From: Plectonema radiosum NIES-515
GTDB taxonomy: Bacteria; Cyanobacteriota; Cyanobacteriia; Cyanobacteriales; Nostocaceae
NCBI RefSeq assembly: GCF_025753815.1
Contig: NZ_JAOWRF010000211.1
Location: 1 to 64,000, forward strand
Direction: 5' to 3'
DNA length: 64,000 nt
Within the stretch, counting starts at the first letter, position 1, and each line of letters begins with the position of its first letter. Below, one piece after another: positions 44,339-53,830 of this stretch. Below the pieces are notes generated by a model. The model was not told the DNA's origin. It saw nothing but the letters and a program-made list of their open reading frames with translations, and made no database searches. A program made the position numbers and the translations under genes.

Positions 44339-45256
44339 TTAGCTAATCTTTTCCAAGCAAACATATAACGTATGTCCTGGGATGAAATTACGCAGCAAAG
44401 GAGAATTTTTCAGAACAGGTTGTAATATCTGATAACCAAATCGAAAGGCTAAACTTTGCAATAGACGTATTTTGGGCACTTGAGATAATTGTACTGAAAT
44501 ATACCAACCAACGTGATAAGTAGCTAGAGGTTCTATTCTGAATTGCTTAAGCCGAAGAGGAAAAATAGAAGTAAGGCTCTCGAAAGTTGCTTGACACCAG
44601 CGAGTCATATGATGAGGAGGTTGATCGAGTAGATTATTCTCGCAATATTGCAGGAAAGATTCAGAATTTGGGACAGATATTATTAATTTTCCGCCAGGCT
44701 TAACTAGCTGGATCAAGGATTCTAGAAAAAGACGAGGATCTGAAACATGTTCTAAGACTTGGAAAGCACAAACGGCATCAAATTGGTTTGCCATTTTATG
44801 AGAAAATTCATTTAAATTTATCTGAGAAACTGGAATTCCTTTTTGTCGAGCATAGTTAACAGCACTTGAATTAATTTCAATTCCTTGAGCCTCTAATTTT
44901 GCTTCTTTACATAATCGGTCTACAAAAGCACCTCTTCCACAACCCACTTCTAATACTTTGTGACACCCCTGTAAATCTTGTAGAGCTACGTCATGCTCCC
45001 ATTTATTAGGCATATAGTACCAATCGTACTTTTCAAGTTGCTCATAGAGCTTATCAGAGCCAACCGTATTATCAGGCATGAAAAACTGCAACTTTGTTTG
45101 ATTGCACTGATATAGACAGATTTCTTCATATTCTCCGAGTTCTTCAGCAATGTCTATTTGAAAAACCCGCTTCCAATCAGAGATTATTTGCGTTGTCTGA
45201 ATATTTTTAAGCCGGGTTACATAGCCTAACTTATTGAGAGGACTAAATACAGTCAT
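44339..45256 (-). CDS. Class I SAM-dependent methyltransferase
   Basis: A 305-residue methyltransferase. Motif I is KVLEVGCGRGAFVDRLC, followed by the acidic residue in AQGIEINSSAVNYARQKG and motif II/III regions DAVCAFQVLEHVSDPRLF and PGGKLIISVPNS. The first 100 residues form an extra N-terminal domain. Between an ABC exporter ATPase and a GT4 gene, a role in O-methylating or capping a glycan is plausible. Chain-terminating methylation coupled to Wzt export is known elsewhere, which is worth testing here. Confidence 0.82.
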   Translation of the reverse strand: MTVFSPLNKLGYVTRLKNIQTTQIISDWKRVFQIDIAEELGEYEEICLYQCNQTKLQFFMPDNTVGSDKLYEQLEKYDWYYMPNKWEHDVALQDLQGCHKVLEVGCGRGAFVDRLCKEAKLEAQGIEINSSAVNYARQKGIPVSQINLNEFSHKMANQFDAVCAFQVLEHVSDPRLFLESLIQLVKPGGKLIISVPNSESFLQYCENNLLDQPPHHMTRWCQATFESLTSIFPLRLKQFRIEPLATYHVGWYISVQLSQVPKIRLLQSLAFRFGYQILQPVLKNSPLLRNFIPGHTLYVCLEKIS

Positions 45257-45274
45257 TTTTAATTATTTGATTAA

Positions 45275-46555
45275 TTAAGTAGTAACTAGATGATGTTCTT
45301 TCCAAGGTAAATCAACTATGACAACACCCATAGAATTGTGTTTGTCGTATTTTGCTAACCGAGTTCCAGTTTCATTGATATTAAAACTGAGAATATGCTC
45401 GTGAAGCTCAAAAATTTGTACCATTGGCTGGTGAGCACCGATTGTTATGAAGTAAGAGCCTGGCATTAAAAACATAGCTGGAATTTCTATCGAAGCCTCA
45501 TATATTCCTGGATTCCGTTCATGACATATATTCGGATGACAATCTGATTGATTAGTTGTAAAAACTGCTCTGACATCATCGGTTTCGATCCGCAATGAAA
45601 TCTCAGCATTCTGAAGCCTGTCTGTCACTTCATAACTTAAGTTAATCTGAAAAGGATAGCGAACATCTATTTCTGAAGAAATTTTACCTTCATGATTAGA
45701 AACTGAAAATTCTTTGAAAAAGATTGGCTTATTTCTACTTGGACTTAGCTTTTTATAGGCATTATTATCACTGTCTGATGTTAAATATTTAGAGACAATT
45801 GAGTTAACATCGCCAACATATTTAATTTGACCTTGATTGAGATAGATTGCCTTGGTGCATAACTGTGTTATTGTCCCCATATTGTGGCTGACAAATAATA
45901 CTGTCCTCCCTTCCTTACCTACGTCCTCCATTTTCCCTAGGCACTTCTTCTGAAACTGGGTATCCCCTACTGCCAGTACTTCATCCACAATCAAAATTTC
46001 TGGCTCCAAATGGGCAGCAACCGCAAATGCCAACCGCACATACATTCCAGAAGAATAACGCTTAACTGGCGTATCTAAAAACTTCTCTACTTCGGCAAAA
46101 GCAACAATTTCATCAAACTTCTTTTTTATCTCAGCTTTGCTCATACCCAAAATAGCACCATTGAGATAAATATTTTCTCTACCGGTTAACTCTGGATGAA
46201 ACCCCGTTCCAACTTCTAATAGACTTGCCACTCTTCCTTTAATAGCAATTCTGCCCCTACTTGGTTCGGTAATGCGGCTCAAAATTTTCAATAAGGTCGA
46301 TTTTCCGGCTCCATTGCGACCAATAATGCCAACTCTATCACCTTGCTTAATTTCAAAAGAAACATCTTTTAAAGCCCAAAACTCTTCTCGTGTTGGGTTA
46401 AACTTTGATTCGCTTGAATGACGAAGCTTGCGACCAATTGATTTTGCCCCATTCGCAATCACGTCCCGTAACGCTTTGTAGCTATTTCCTCCTTCTTGAT
46501 GCTGCAAGATATACGTTTTGCTTAAATTTTCAACTCGAATGATGGTATCAGACAT
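45275..46555 (-). CDS. wzt: Polysaccharide ABC transporter ATP-binding protein (Wzt/KpsT family)
   Basis: A 426-residue ATPase. Walker A is GRNGAGKST, signature YSSGMYVRLAFAVA, Walker B ILIVDEVLAVGD, H-loop FVSHN, with the KpsT/Wzt-specific GTGFHPELTGRENIYLNG. The last ~165 residues (about 255-420) are a beta-rich Wzt C-terminal domain that in E. coli O9a reads the chain terminus of the export substrate. It would pair with a Wzm permease, but no ABC-2 membrane subunit lies in the window on either side. The methyltransferase gene 18 bases downstream could make the terminal cap. Confidence 0.9.
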   Translation of the reverse strand: MSDTIIRVENLSKTYILQHQEGGNSYKALRDVIANGAKSIGRKLRHSSESKFNPTREEFWALKDVSFEIKQGDRVGIIGRNGAGKSTLLKILSRITEPSRGRIAIKGRVASLLEVGTGFHPELTGRENIYLNGAILGMSKAEIKKKFDEIVAFAEVEKFLDTPVKRYSSGMYVRLAFAVAAHLEPEILIVDEVLAVGDTQFQKKCLGKMEDVGKEGRTVLFVSHNMGTITQLCTKAIYLNQGQIKYVGDVNSIVSKYLTSDSDNNAYKKLSPSRNKPIFFKEFSVSNHEGKISSEIDVRYPFQINLSYEVTDRLQNAEISLRIETDDVRAVFTTNQSDCHPNICHERNPGIYEASIEIPAMFLMPGSYFITIGAHQPMVQIFELHEHILSFNINETGTRLAKYDKHNSMGVVIVDLPWKEHHLVTT

Positions 46556-46710
46556 TTGCTTCGTACACTCTCATTGTTCACAAAATTGTCTTATGAAAAG
46601 CTTGATGTCTTTGGTCTTATCCAAAAACTATCTCAGGTTTTTGAGGAAGCAAAACTTGCCCTAAATTAAAGAATATAAATATTCAGTATTAACTGCTACT
46701 TAAATATAAC

Positions 46711-47775
46711 TTAAGTACACGAACCAATGATTTCAGCAATTTTAGCAGACGCCTTACCCTCGCCATAGAGTGTAGGAGCTTCTGAGGGAGGAGTGAAGTT
46801 AGCGATCGCTTGACATAATGTCTCAGGCTGTACCAGTTGATTCCAACCCACCTCTACCGTTTCTTTCCATTCTGTTTCATTGCGGAGTGTCAAGCAGGGA
46901 CGACCTAAAATATAGGCTTCCTTTTGTATCCCTCCAGAATCTGTAATCACAGCTTTGCAAGCACTTTCCAGCATCAGCATATCCAGGTAACTAACTGGTG
47001 GAATTGCCAAAATTGAGTTGGTATTAAGATAGTGACTCAATCCCATTTTTTCGATTTTAGCCTGGGTGCGAGGATGGATCGGAAAAACAACCGAAAAATC
47101 TAATTTTGTCAAATTATCGAGAATCGAACTCAGACGATGGCTATCATCTGTATTACTAGGTCGGTGAATGGTAGCAAGATAAAATTTGTTTGGTTGCAAT
47201 TGATACTTCACAAGAATTTCAGAAGTCTGCTTTGCTTTAGCCTGATAAGTCAAAATAGAATCCATCATAACATCTCCAACCAGGTGGACTCCTTCAACAA
47301 TCCCCTCTTTTTGGAGACATTCCACTGCTAAAGGGGTAGGAGCAAAGAGAAGTTGCGAAAGATGGTCAGTTACAACTCGATTAACTTCTTCAGGCATTTG
47401 GCGATTAAAACTTCGTAATCCTGCTTCTATATGAGCAAGTGGAATACATAATTTTGCAGCAACTAAAGCACCTGCCAATGTGGAGTTAGTGTCGCCATAA
47501 ACACATATCCAATCAGGTTTGACTTGAAGTAAAAATTCTTCTAGTTTTTCCATCATTCGACCTGTCATTGCCCCATGATTCAGGCTATGAATGTTCAAAT
47601 GATAATCAGGCTCAGGCAAGCCTAAATCTTGGAAAAAGATATCAGACATTAATGAATCAAAGTGCTGCCCTGTATGAATAATTTTTTCATATATACCAGC
47701 ACTTTTCAAAGCAGAACTAACTACAGATGCTTTAATAAATTGCGGCCTAGCACCCAATATTGTAGCGATTTTCAT
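46711..47775 (-). CDS. UDP-N-acetylglucosamine 2-epimerase (WecB/WbpI type)
   Basis: A 354-residue non-hydrolysing 2-epimerase. Family blocks are MKIATILGARPQFIKASVVS, HTGQHFDSLMSDIFFQDLGL, CVYGDTNSTLAGALVA, HIEAGLRSF and VITDSGGIQKEA. It converts UDP-GlcNAc to UDP-ManNAc, or, in the WbpI branch, acts on the diacetamido uronic acid form. Since WbpA/B/D/E-like genes lie at the right end of the window, a WbpI role is attractive but cannot be told from WecB by eye. It is flanked by about 155 bases and 78 bases of spacer. Confidence 0.86.
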   Translation of the reverse strand: MKIATILGARPQFIKASVVSSALKSAGIYEKIIHTGQHFDSLMSDIFFQDLGLPEPDYHLNIHSLNHGAMTGRMMEKLEEFLLQVKPDWICVYGDTNSTLAGALVAAKLCIPLAHIEAGLRSFNRQMPEEVNRVVTDHLSQLLFAPTPLAVECLQKEGIVEGVHLVGDVMMDSILTYQAKAKQTSEILVKYQLQPNKFYLATIHRPSNTDDSHRLSSILDNLTKLDFSVVFPIHPRTQAKIEKMGLSHYLNTNSILAIPPVSYLDMLMLESACKAVITDSGGIQKEAYILGRPCLTLRNETEWKETVEVGWNQLVQPETLCQAIANFTPPSEAPTLYGEGKASAKIAEIIGSCT

Positions 47776-47853
47776 CAGTTATTTTTAATACTATAGCATT
47801 TTTTAGTCTGCTGAGGTACAAATTTATCTGCGTCCATCAGCGTTTATCTATCT

Positions 47854-48687
47854 TCATCTGCGGTTAATTCTTTCTTTATTTCTGTACCTGATGAATGTGG
47901 GAATCGCTACATATCCATATCGCAACATCCAGGCTTTTTGGGGTTTCAATGCTTGTCGCACAATGAGTTGAACAATGTACTTTAAGTGACTCAAAATCAC
48001 TCTTGTGACACGCAGCTTAGACTGCCCAAACTGCCTACGACTCAATTGTGCTGGATATTCTACTACTTTATATCCCCTTAACATTGCTTCTGCTACTATC
48101 TCTACCAGTCCAAGAAATCCTGGATGTGTGATTGGCACTGTTTCTAGCACTTCCCGTCGGTAGGCTCTAAACATACTTGTATAGGTATAGAGCTTTTGTG
48201 GCAATACTAACCTATAAAGCTGTGACAAACCTTTACTGAGAAATAAACGCCACTCTGGAACATTTTTCACCCTACCTTTGGGATGGTAAGGAGAAGCTGT
48301 GACAATATCAATATCTCCATGCATTAAATTCAAAAGACCAAGAAGATCTTCAGGATCATAAGTGCAGTCACTATCTATAGTGCAGATAAGATCGGCTGTC
48401 GAGTGTATCAAACCAGTTTTTGTTGCTGCTGAAAGTCCTTTATTTTTGGGATGACGGATGATCTGGGCTTGTTGACCAAAGTATTGCTCTAATTTCAAAA
48501 ATGTGTCGTCGCTGCTACCATCATCAACACAAATAAGTTCCACCGACCTCTCTAAGCGCAGCTTTGCTAATACTGGCAACAGCTTTTCCTTGAGAAATTG
48601 AATACTTTCAGACTCATTAAAGCATGGAACAATAATACTTACTGATAGTTTCTCTTTGGTATTCTTCAATTCTAGGGATTGTAAGTT
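47854..48687 (-). CDS. GT2 family glycosyltransferase (DPM1/ArnC-like, no membrane helices)
   Basis: A 277-residue inverting transferase from ATG at 48687 (another ATG at 48714 adds nine residues). SVSIIVPCFNESESIQFLKE, LICVDDGSSDDTFLKL and LICTIDSDCTYDPEDL (the D-x-D region) match polyprenol-phosphate sugar synthases such as DPM1. The C-terminal membrane helices of ArnC/GtrB are absent. It may load a lipid carrier, as in ArnC-ArnT systems, and a PMT-type protein and an ArnE/F pair occur in the locus. That link is inference. Confidence 0.83.
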   Translation of the reverse strand, partial: NLQSLELKNTKEKLSVSIIVPCFNESESIQFLKEKLLPVLAKLRLERSVELICVDDGSSDDTFLKLEQYFGQQAQIIRHPKNKGLSAATKTGLIHSTADLICTIDSDCTYDPEDLLGLLNLMHGDIDIVTASPYHPKGRVKNVPEWRLFLSKGLSQLYRLVLPQKLYTYTSMFRAYRREVLETVPITHPGFLGLVEIVAEAMLRGYKVVEYPAQLSRRQFGQSKLRVTRVILSHLKYIVQLIVRQALKPQKAWMLRYGYVAIPTFIRYRNKERINRR

Positions 48688-48759
48688 CATTTTTTTAGCT
48701 TTTATTAATGACAAAGAGTAGTTTTGAGGACTAACGAAAAATCATCCGTAAATTTAGAG

Positions 48760-48788
48760 AAAAAAAATCCTTCCTATTTCTAGGAAGG
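48760..48788 (-). terminator. Intrinsic terminator on the - strand
   Basis: Read on the - strand, CCTTCCTA-GAAA-TAGGAAGG forms an eight-base stem with a tetraloop and is followed by A and then eight T residues. It lies between the propeller-like protein gene and the GT2 gene, so the two are separate transcripts. Confidence 0.85.
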
Positions 48789-48843
48789 GGTGAAGAGTGG
48801 GCTAATGAATACTTTTTAATGAATTTAAGTACAAGCAAGTACA

Positions 48844-48879
48844 AGCTTATTTATCTTTTGCATGTCAGATAAATAAGCT
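48844..48879. other. 13-bp stem-loop downstream of the propeller-like gene
   Basis: AGCTTATTTATCT and AGATAAATAAGCT pair over 13 bases around a ten-base loop, 43 bases after the stop codon on the - strand. No T run follows. It may be an mRNA 3'-end stabiliser ahead of the terminator at 48760. Confidence 0.6.
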
Positions 48880-48921
48880 CTATAAAATCTTAGATATTTG
48901 AGAATTTTCGATTTGTCTTAC

Positions 48922-49914
48922 TTATCGAGTAAACGCAATTTTATCTACCGCGACTTTTGACAAAAGCGTCATTTCTCCTGTTTTCCTATCCACAGCTAAA
49001 AGAGAATTAGTTTTATCGTTTTCAAACCTAGCAAGTGCAATCAGTTGACCTGATGGAGAGAAAGTTAAACTGAGTAAGTCATTTGGCAAAGGCTCTTTGT
49101 TGTAAGTTAATTGTGCCAGTTTGTTAATTAATAATCTGCCAGTAAGTACCGAGATTCTTTGTGGGTCTAGTTGTACTAAAGTTGTGGCGTCATCACGATC
49201 AAGGGTGGTAGCAAAAAATGTCCCATCAGGGGCTAGAGCAAGATTGCTAAACCGTATATCTGGTGGGAGATCTGGCAGCTTTAATTCAGTATCATAAGTG
49301 ACCTTACCATTCTTTGGGTCAATAAGTACCAATTCAAAAGGAGGAGGTCCTCCAGTTTGGCTAACTACACTAATAATTTTGTCATCTTTAGTGGCTACCA
49401 CATACTCAATAGTACTGTTGCTTTTTTTAAAGCCTGATACTTTTTTAGATTTATTAGATTTTGGAGACTTTTTATCGGTAAATAACAGCTTACTGTAATT
49501 ACCCTTTTGGTCTGATCCTACGGTACTAGTAATAATTGTACCATCTGAGAGGACAGCCAAACCAGTTATCCGTTCACTGGGTTGACTATGTATAGCTTTA
49601 CTAACTTTCTCAGTTTTTGTATCTTTATTATCAACTGTTTGGGTTGGAATCTCTGTACTCAGTTTTTCTTCACCACTTGAGAAATCTGAAGAAACTGAGA
49701 AATCTAAAGATACTAAGGTCAATGCTGGAGTGCTATTTTCTACATCAGTAGAGACTTTCTTGCTCTGCTTAGTTGTATTAGAGGAAAAGCGTACCCCAAT
49801 CAGCGATTGCGAGTTTTGTGCAATGCTCTTACCTGCAAAATTGGCGATCGCAGTTGTAGCCGCGCTGACAATTACCATCTGACCAAATCTGCGACGTCTT
49901 ATTATTAGATTCAT
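48922..49914 (-). CDS. Exported propeller-like protein with Tat-type signal
   Basis: A 330-residue protein I do not recognise by name. The N-terminus MNLIIRRRRFGQMVIVSAAT has the R-R-x-F pattern of a twin-arginine signal. From about residue 115 to 330 it holds repeated blocks of a WD40- or NHL-like propeller type: ITGLAVLSDGTIITSTVG, SNLALAPDGTFFATTL, SLTFSPSGQLIALARFE and the closing KTGEMTLLSKVAVDKIAF. Residues 40-115 are Ser/Thr/Lys-rich and low complexity. It probably sits outside the cytoplasmic membrane. A decayed partial copy is next to it. Confidence 0.6.
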   Translation of the reverse strand: MNLIIRRRRFGQMVIVSAATTAIANFAGKSIAQNSQSLIGVRFSSNTTKQSKKVSTDVENSTPALTLVSLDFSVSSDFSSGEEKLSTEIPTQTVDNKDTKTEKVSKAIHSQPSERITGLAVLSDGTIITSTVGSDQKGNYSKLLFTDKKSPKSNKSKKVSGFKKSNSTIEYVVATKDDKIISVVSQTGGPPPFELVLIDPKNGKVTYDTELKLPDLPPDIRFSNLALAPDGTFFATTLDRDDATTLVQLDPQRISVLTGRLLINKLAQLTYNKEPLPNDLLSLTFSPSGQLIALARFENDKTNSLLAVDRKTGEMTLLSKVAVDKIAFTR

Positions 49915-50004
49915 GATTTTTGCTCTTACCGTAATTTATTCTACTTTCGTGATAAAAAGTTAGTTTTTGTTGAAAACCCAAAGACAACACAAGTAATGTT
50001 CTGG

Positions 50005-50250
50005 CTATATTTTCGATTTTTCCAACTTACGAGGAAACACTATTTTGTCTACCGCCACTTTTGATAGCAGGCTCATCTCTCCAGTTTTCATATCTACAGA
50101 GAAAAGAGAATTATCTTTCTCATTTTTTAAATTAGCAAGAGCAATAAGGTGACCTGATGGAGAGAAGGTTAAGCTAAGTAAGTCATTTAGTAGAAGCTTT
50201 GCTCCCATGAGGGACTGTGAAAATTCTAACCTTGGTCTTACCTCCTTTCT
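50005..50250 (-). pseudogene. Decayed partial copy of the propeller-like protein gene
   Basis: A 67-codon frame (50005-50208, M start) matches the C-terminus of the neighbouring gene: NDLLSLTFSPSGHLIALANL versus NDLLSLTFSPSGQLIALARF and KTGEMSLLSKVAVDKIVF versus KTGEMTLLSKVAVDKIAF. Reading upstream in frame gives EFSQSLMG, which resembles QNSQSLIG near residue 37 of the intact protein. So the copy appears to be a full gene with about 230 internal codons lost. The DNA is clearly diverged, so the duplication is not recent. Confidence 0.75.
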
Positions 50251-50291
50251 TTGGCGATCGCTGTCCTGGGTAACATGAGATTTTTCGCAGG

Positions 50292-50313
50292 GGGTGGCAA
50301 TTATTTGCCACCC
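50292..50313 (-). terminator. Hairpin after the 1005-aa protein gene
   Basis: GGGTGGCAA/TTGCCACCC with a four-base loop begins 15 bases after the stop codon on the - strand. It has a strong GC-rich stem but only a weak T-rich follow-on. Confidence 0.65.
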
Positions 50314-50327
50314 GCGTTGTCTTTATT

Positions 50328-53300
50328 TTAAGGTACAATTATGCCGGCATCTGGCGTTTGTGGTCTGGCATTCATATCTGCCAGAATATTGACAACCATT
50401 TGCTTGACACGAATATCTGTGCGTGGCGTTGGCACAGTATCACTATCCAATCCAAATGCAAACTGGATAGAACCAGTTGAAAAGACTTTAGCACCACTAG
50501 TAGCCGTGTAGCGGACTGCGTTTGAGATGTTGAAATTGGTATTCGCAGGAAGGGTTTGTTGGTTGGACGGTTCATCATCGATCGCCCTTGTTTCAAAGAT
50601 GACTGGCGACTGCGATAGAATAACTAACCCGCTTGGGGTAAAGCCATTGTTAACCACCGCATCCCATTCATAACCTACTAACTGACCGAGTGAGTCACCG
50701 TTGTTTAAGTTGGTATGGGCGTAGTAAGGATCTGAACTGTTGCTCACGATAAAGTCGAACCCACCGTAGAGGACGCTGCTTTTATCTCCGGTGTACAGTA
50801 CCCCCAGCAATGCATTTTCAGGTCTGTTAATCTGTGCGCCACGGAACTTGTTGGTCGCATTAGCCGAATTCTGTGCTGCAAGCGGATCTACAATCCAATC
50901 ATACTTGTAGCACGCCATGATTCGGTTGCTTGTCCCTGTACTGGAGTTCTCAAGCCGCACTCGCCAGTAAGCTGTATTAGCGCAGAAAAATCCCAAATTG
51001 ACTCCAGCATCGCGAGCTTGCTCGACATTATTGCGCTCTTCTAGCGACCAGTACTCGTCATGTCCGACCGATAGAAATACTTTGTAACGCTGGAGCAACT
51101 GCGAATTAGCGTGGACATCCACATTCGTGACGTAGGAGACGTTATAACTTTGGGATTCCAACCACCGCACCATATTGTATTCCCAGCGCGTCATAGTGTT
51201 GTATTCATTAGTTCCAGCGCCATTGTAGAAGGGGCGATCGTAGGAAACCTTAAACGCTCGCTGACCAGAATCGCTGTTAAATCCATACACGCTGTAACCG
51301 CCAGTATTCGTATAAGCCAGATAATTGTTAAAGCTAGCCTGGAACAAAATATCAGCAGTGCGGCTGTCATCGCGGACGACAAACCAAATTGGGAATTGCA
51401 CTCCGGTCTGGTGAGTCAGTTTGGCAATGTACAGACCACTAGTCCAGTTTGAACCTATCTGTAAGGTATAAGAGGTTGACCAGTTACATTCAACCAGACG
51501 AGTGCTAGAGTCCACAGTATAGGGTGGCTGGGTAATACCGTTGAGGGAACCACTGCTAAATATTAGCCGTCCTCCTGCACCGCCGTAATAACCTAAACGG
51601 TAAACGTCGATGGTATACGTTCCTAGCTCTGCTAGGGAAACTTTGATATCCAGGCTACCGCCCTTATTGACGCTCGTTGCCGCCGTGTAGCCTACAATCT
51701 CATTGTAAGCGTAGTTCGTAATCTTCCAGTTGGTCGTGCCAGGGTTTTGGTTTTCTATATAAATAGCATTGGAGTTAGCAGGAGCCGCTTTGGCTGTGAA
51801 GGTGGTATTGCCTATGCCTGAGGCAGTTGCAGTCACAATCGCAGCATCATTTGGTCCACTAGGTATCGCTCCCAAGGTCAACACCGTGCTTGCTTGACCA
51901 TTGGCAGCGGTTACTGCACTAGTCGGGGAAACAGAACCACCACCACTGGTGACTGCAAAGTTTACAGTGACACCTGACTGTGGATTACCAGCACCGTCTT
52001 TAACTTGTACAATCAAGGGGTTGGATAAAGCAGTTCCTACAGTACCAATTTGATTATCACCACTCACCTTGATGATGCTACTACCAACGAGGAATACAAT
52101 ATCGCGGAAATAGTTGCTATTTCGGTAGGAATTTGTTGGCAGAGTATTGGTAGTACCGTAAACGCCGTTGTTGCCGTCAGCTACTGAACTGAGATCCCCA
52201 TTAACAATAGAGTTTGTAAGTTGATCGTAGGTGAGGGGGAAATAGCTATTGCAGTTAACGCTGACTACGTAAGTTGTGTTAGGTTCGATTGCCAATGGGG
52301 TGTTTAAAAGCTGCTGCTGCCAACCTGAGACTGTCTCATTTAAAAAATTAACAGATGCCAGATTTTGACCTGTTGATGACCAAATTTTGCCTACATGGTT
52401 TCCAGTTTCACTAGCTGCTTTCCAATAGCGAATAGCTCTAATTTGGCCTCCCTTGGCACTACGAAATTTCATCCCAAGTTCATAGGGAGCACCATCACTA
52501 ACATCAGGGATGCTTGGTGTCTGATTTGTAAAAATAGTTTGATTGTTGGTTCCCCCAGCAGGATTAGCTGTGGCTGTAAAGGAGACGCTGCCTATGCTAG
52601 ATGCCGTTGCACTTACAGTATTTGTCACAGGACTTGTTGCACCAGATGCAGCCCCCAATGTGAGCACCGTGCTAGCCTGACCATTGGCATTAGTTACCGC
52701 ACTAGTCGGGGAAACTGAACCACCACCAGTGGTGACTGCAAAGTTTATTGTCACTCCTGATTGGGGATTTCCAGAACCGTCATTAACTTGCACGACCAAG
52801 GGGTTAGGCAAAGCATTTCCCGCTGTACCAGTTTGATTATCACCACTTAGTTTGGTAATTGTCGGAATATTGCTAACGGCGGCGAATACTATGTCACGAT
52901 AGTAATTGCTATTCCGGAAAGAATTGCTTGGCAAAGAATTCGGATTACCAAACACTCCATTGTTGCCGTCAGCAACTGAACTGAGATCCCCATTGACAAT
53001 AGAGTTTGCAAGTTGATTAGAACTCATGGGGAAATGGCTATTGCAGTTAACGCTAACTAAATAAGTTGTGTTAGCTTGAATATTCAGTGGGGTACTTAGA
53101 GCCTGCTCCTGCCATCCGGAAGCTGTCTCATTGGAGAAAGTAACACTTGCCAGGGGAGTGCCACCCGTTGCTGCCCAGATTTTGCCTACATGGGTTCCAG
53201 TTTCACTAGCCGCTTTCCAATAGCGAATTGCGCTAATTTTACCTACCTTGGCACTGCGAAATTTCATGCCCAGTTCGTAGGGTACGCCATCGCTAACATT

Positions 53301-53345
53301 TTGAATACTTGGTACTTGAGTTGTAAAAATATTTTGGTTGGCCAT
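50328..53345 (-). CDS. Large DUF4082 / Big-1 / dimethylformamidase-like multidomain protein
   Basis: A 1005-residue protein with an internally repeated N-terminal half. Residues about 1-160 and 268-423 are DUF4082-type domains (shared VSDGVPYELGMKFRSAK and VGKIW, then VNCNSHFP or VNCNSYFP). Each is followed by a Big-1-type immunoglobulin domain (about 165-267 and 425-530, shared NPQSGVTINFAVTTGGGSVS-like blocks). The C-terminal part (about 535-1005) resembles the large subunit of N,N-dimethylformamidase (LGTYTIDVYRLGYYGGAGG, SVGHDEYWSLEERNNVEQAR, ARTDIR-like end). No signal peptide is seen despite surface-type domains. Catalytic activity is unproven. Confidence 0.8.
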   Translation of the reverse strand: MANQNIFTTQVPSIQNVSDGVPYELGMKFRSAKVGKISAIRYWKAASETGTHVGKIWAATGGTPLASVTFSNETASGWQEQALSTPLNIQANTTYLVSVNCNSHFPMSSNQLANSIVNGDLSSVADGNNGVFGNPNSLPSNSFRNSNYYRDIVFAAVSNIPTITKLSGDNQTGTAGNALPNPLVVQVNDGSGNPQSGVTINFAVTTGGGSVSPTSAVTNANGQASTVLTLGAASGATSPVTNTVSATASSIGSVSFTATANPAGGTNNQTIFTNQTPSIPDVSDGAPYELGMKFRSAKGGQIRAIRYWKAASETGNHVGKIWSSTGQNLASVNFLNETVSGWQQQLLNTPLAIEPNTTYVVSVNCNSYFPLTYDQLTNSIVNGDLSSVADGNNGVYGTTNTLPTNSYRNSNYFRDIVFLVGSSIIKVSGDNQIGTVGTALSNPLIVQVKDGAGNPQSGVTVNFAVTSGGGSVSPTSAVTAANGQASTVLTLGAIPSGPNDAAIVTATASGIGNTTFTAKAAPANSNAIYIENQNPGTTNWKITNYAYNEIVGYTAATSVNKGGSLDIKVSLAELGTYTIDVYRLGYYGGAGGRLIFSSGSLNGITQPPYTVDSSTRLVECNWSTSYTLQIGSNWTSGLYIAKLTHQTGVQFPIWFVVRDDSRTADILFQASFNNYLAYTNTGGYSVYGFNSDSGQRAFKVSYDRPFYNGAGTNEYNTMTRWEYNMVRWLESQSYNVSYVTNVDVHANSQLLQRYKVFLSVGHDEYWSLEERNNVEQARDAGVNLGFFCANTAYWRVRLENSSTGTSNRIMACYKYDWIVDPLAAQNSANATNKFRGAQINRPENALLGVLYTGDKSSVLYGGFDFIVSNSSDPYYAHTNLNNGDSLGQLVGYEWDAVVNNGFTPSGLVILSQSPVIFETRAIDDEPSNQQTLPANTNFNISNAVRYTATSGAKVFSTGSIQFAFGLDSDTVPTPRTDIRVKQMVVNILADMNARPQTPDAGIIVP

Positions 53346-53830
53346 GATTCTTGCCTGGGATACATTTGTGAAAAATGAAGAAAAAATCAGTTTGATAAAT
53401 AGTAATTACACTAAAAATCAGCCCGTTTATGGAGTATCAAAGTCAGATGATGACTGACTTTTTCGGGTTAGAATGAGTGATGCTTTTAAATACTTATAAT
53501 TGGAGTTGAGACTAATTTTGCCTATTAAAGCGCCAAACCTTTATGTAGACAGGCTTTCCTAATTGACAGGCATTTTATCATTCGGAATGAGAAAATGCTT
53601 ACTACACAATGGTTGTAGCCTTACAAATCGAATTTAGTCTAAACTCCAGTTATAAATATGACGCGATGATCATCTGAAAAATTGTGTTTTCTAGCATTCG
53701 ATAAAACTTACCCATAACTACCTAAATCTAGACTTAACTGGACAATCATTTGTTTTGGTGTTTACTTCCAGCACAGTCAAGGTGGCGATCGCCAAAAAAT
53801 ATGACTGTCAACAAAAAGCATATTATCAAT
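53346..53830. other. Geneless stretch after the PMT-type gene, left part
   Basis: I see no gene in this stretch. There is an inverted repeat GCATTTT...AAAATGC with interrupted pairing around 53569-53596, and a HIP1 octamer at about 53788. The upstream region of the 1005-aa protein gene (its promoter side) should lie within the first 150 bases, but no clear -10/-35 pair can be defended. Confidence 0.5.
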
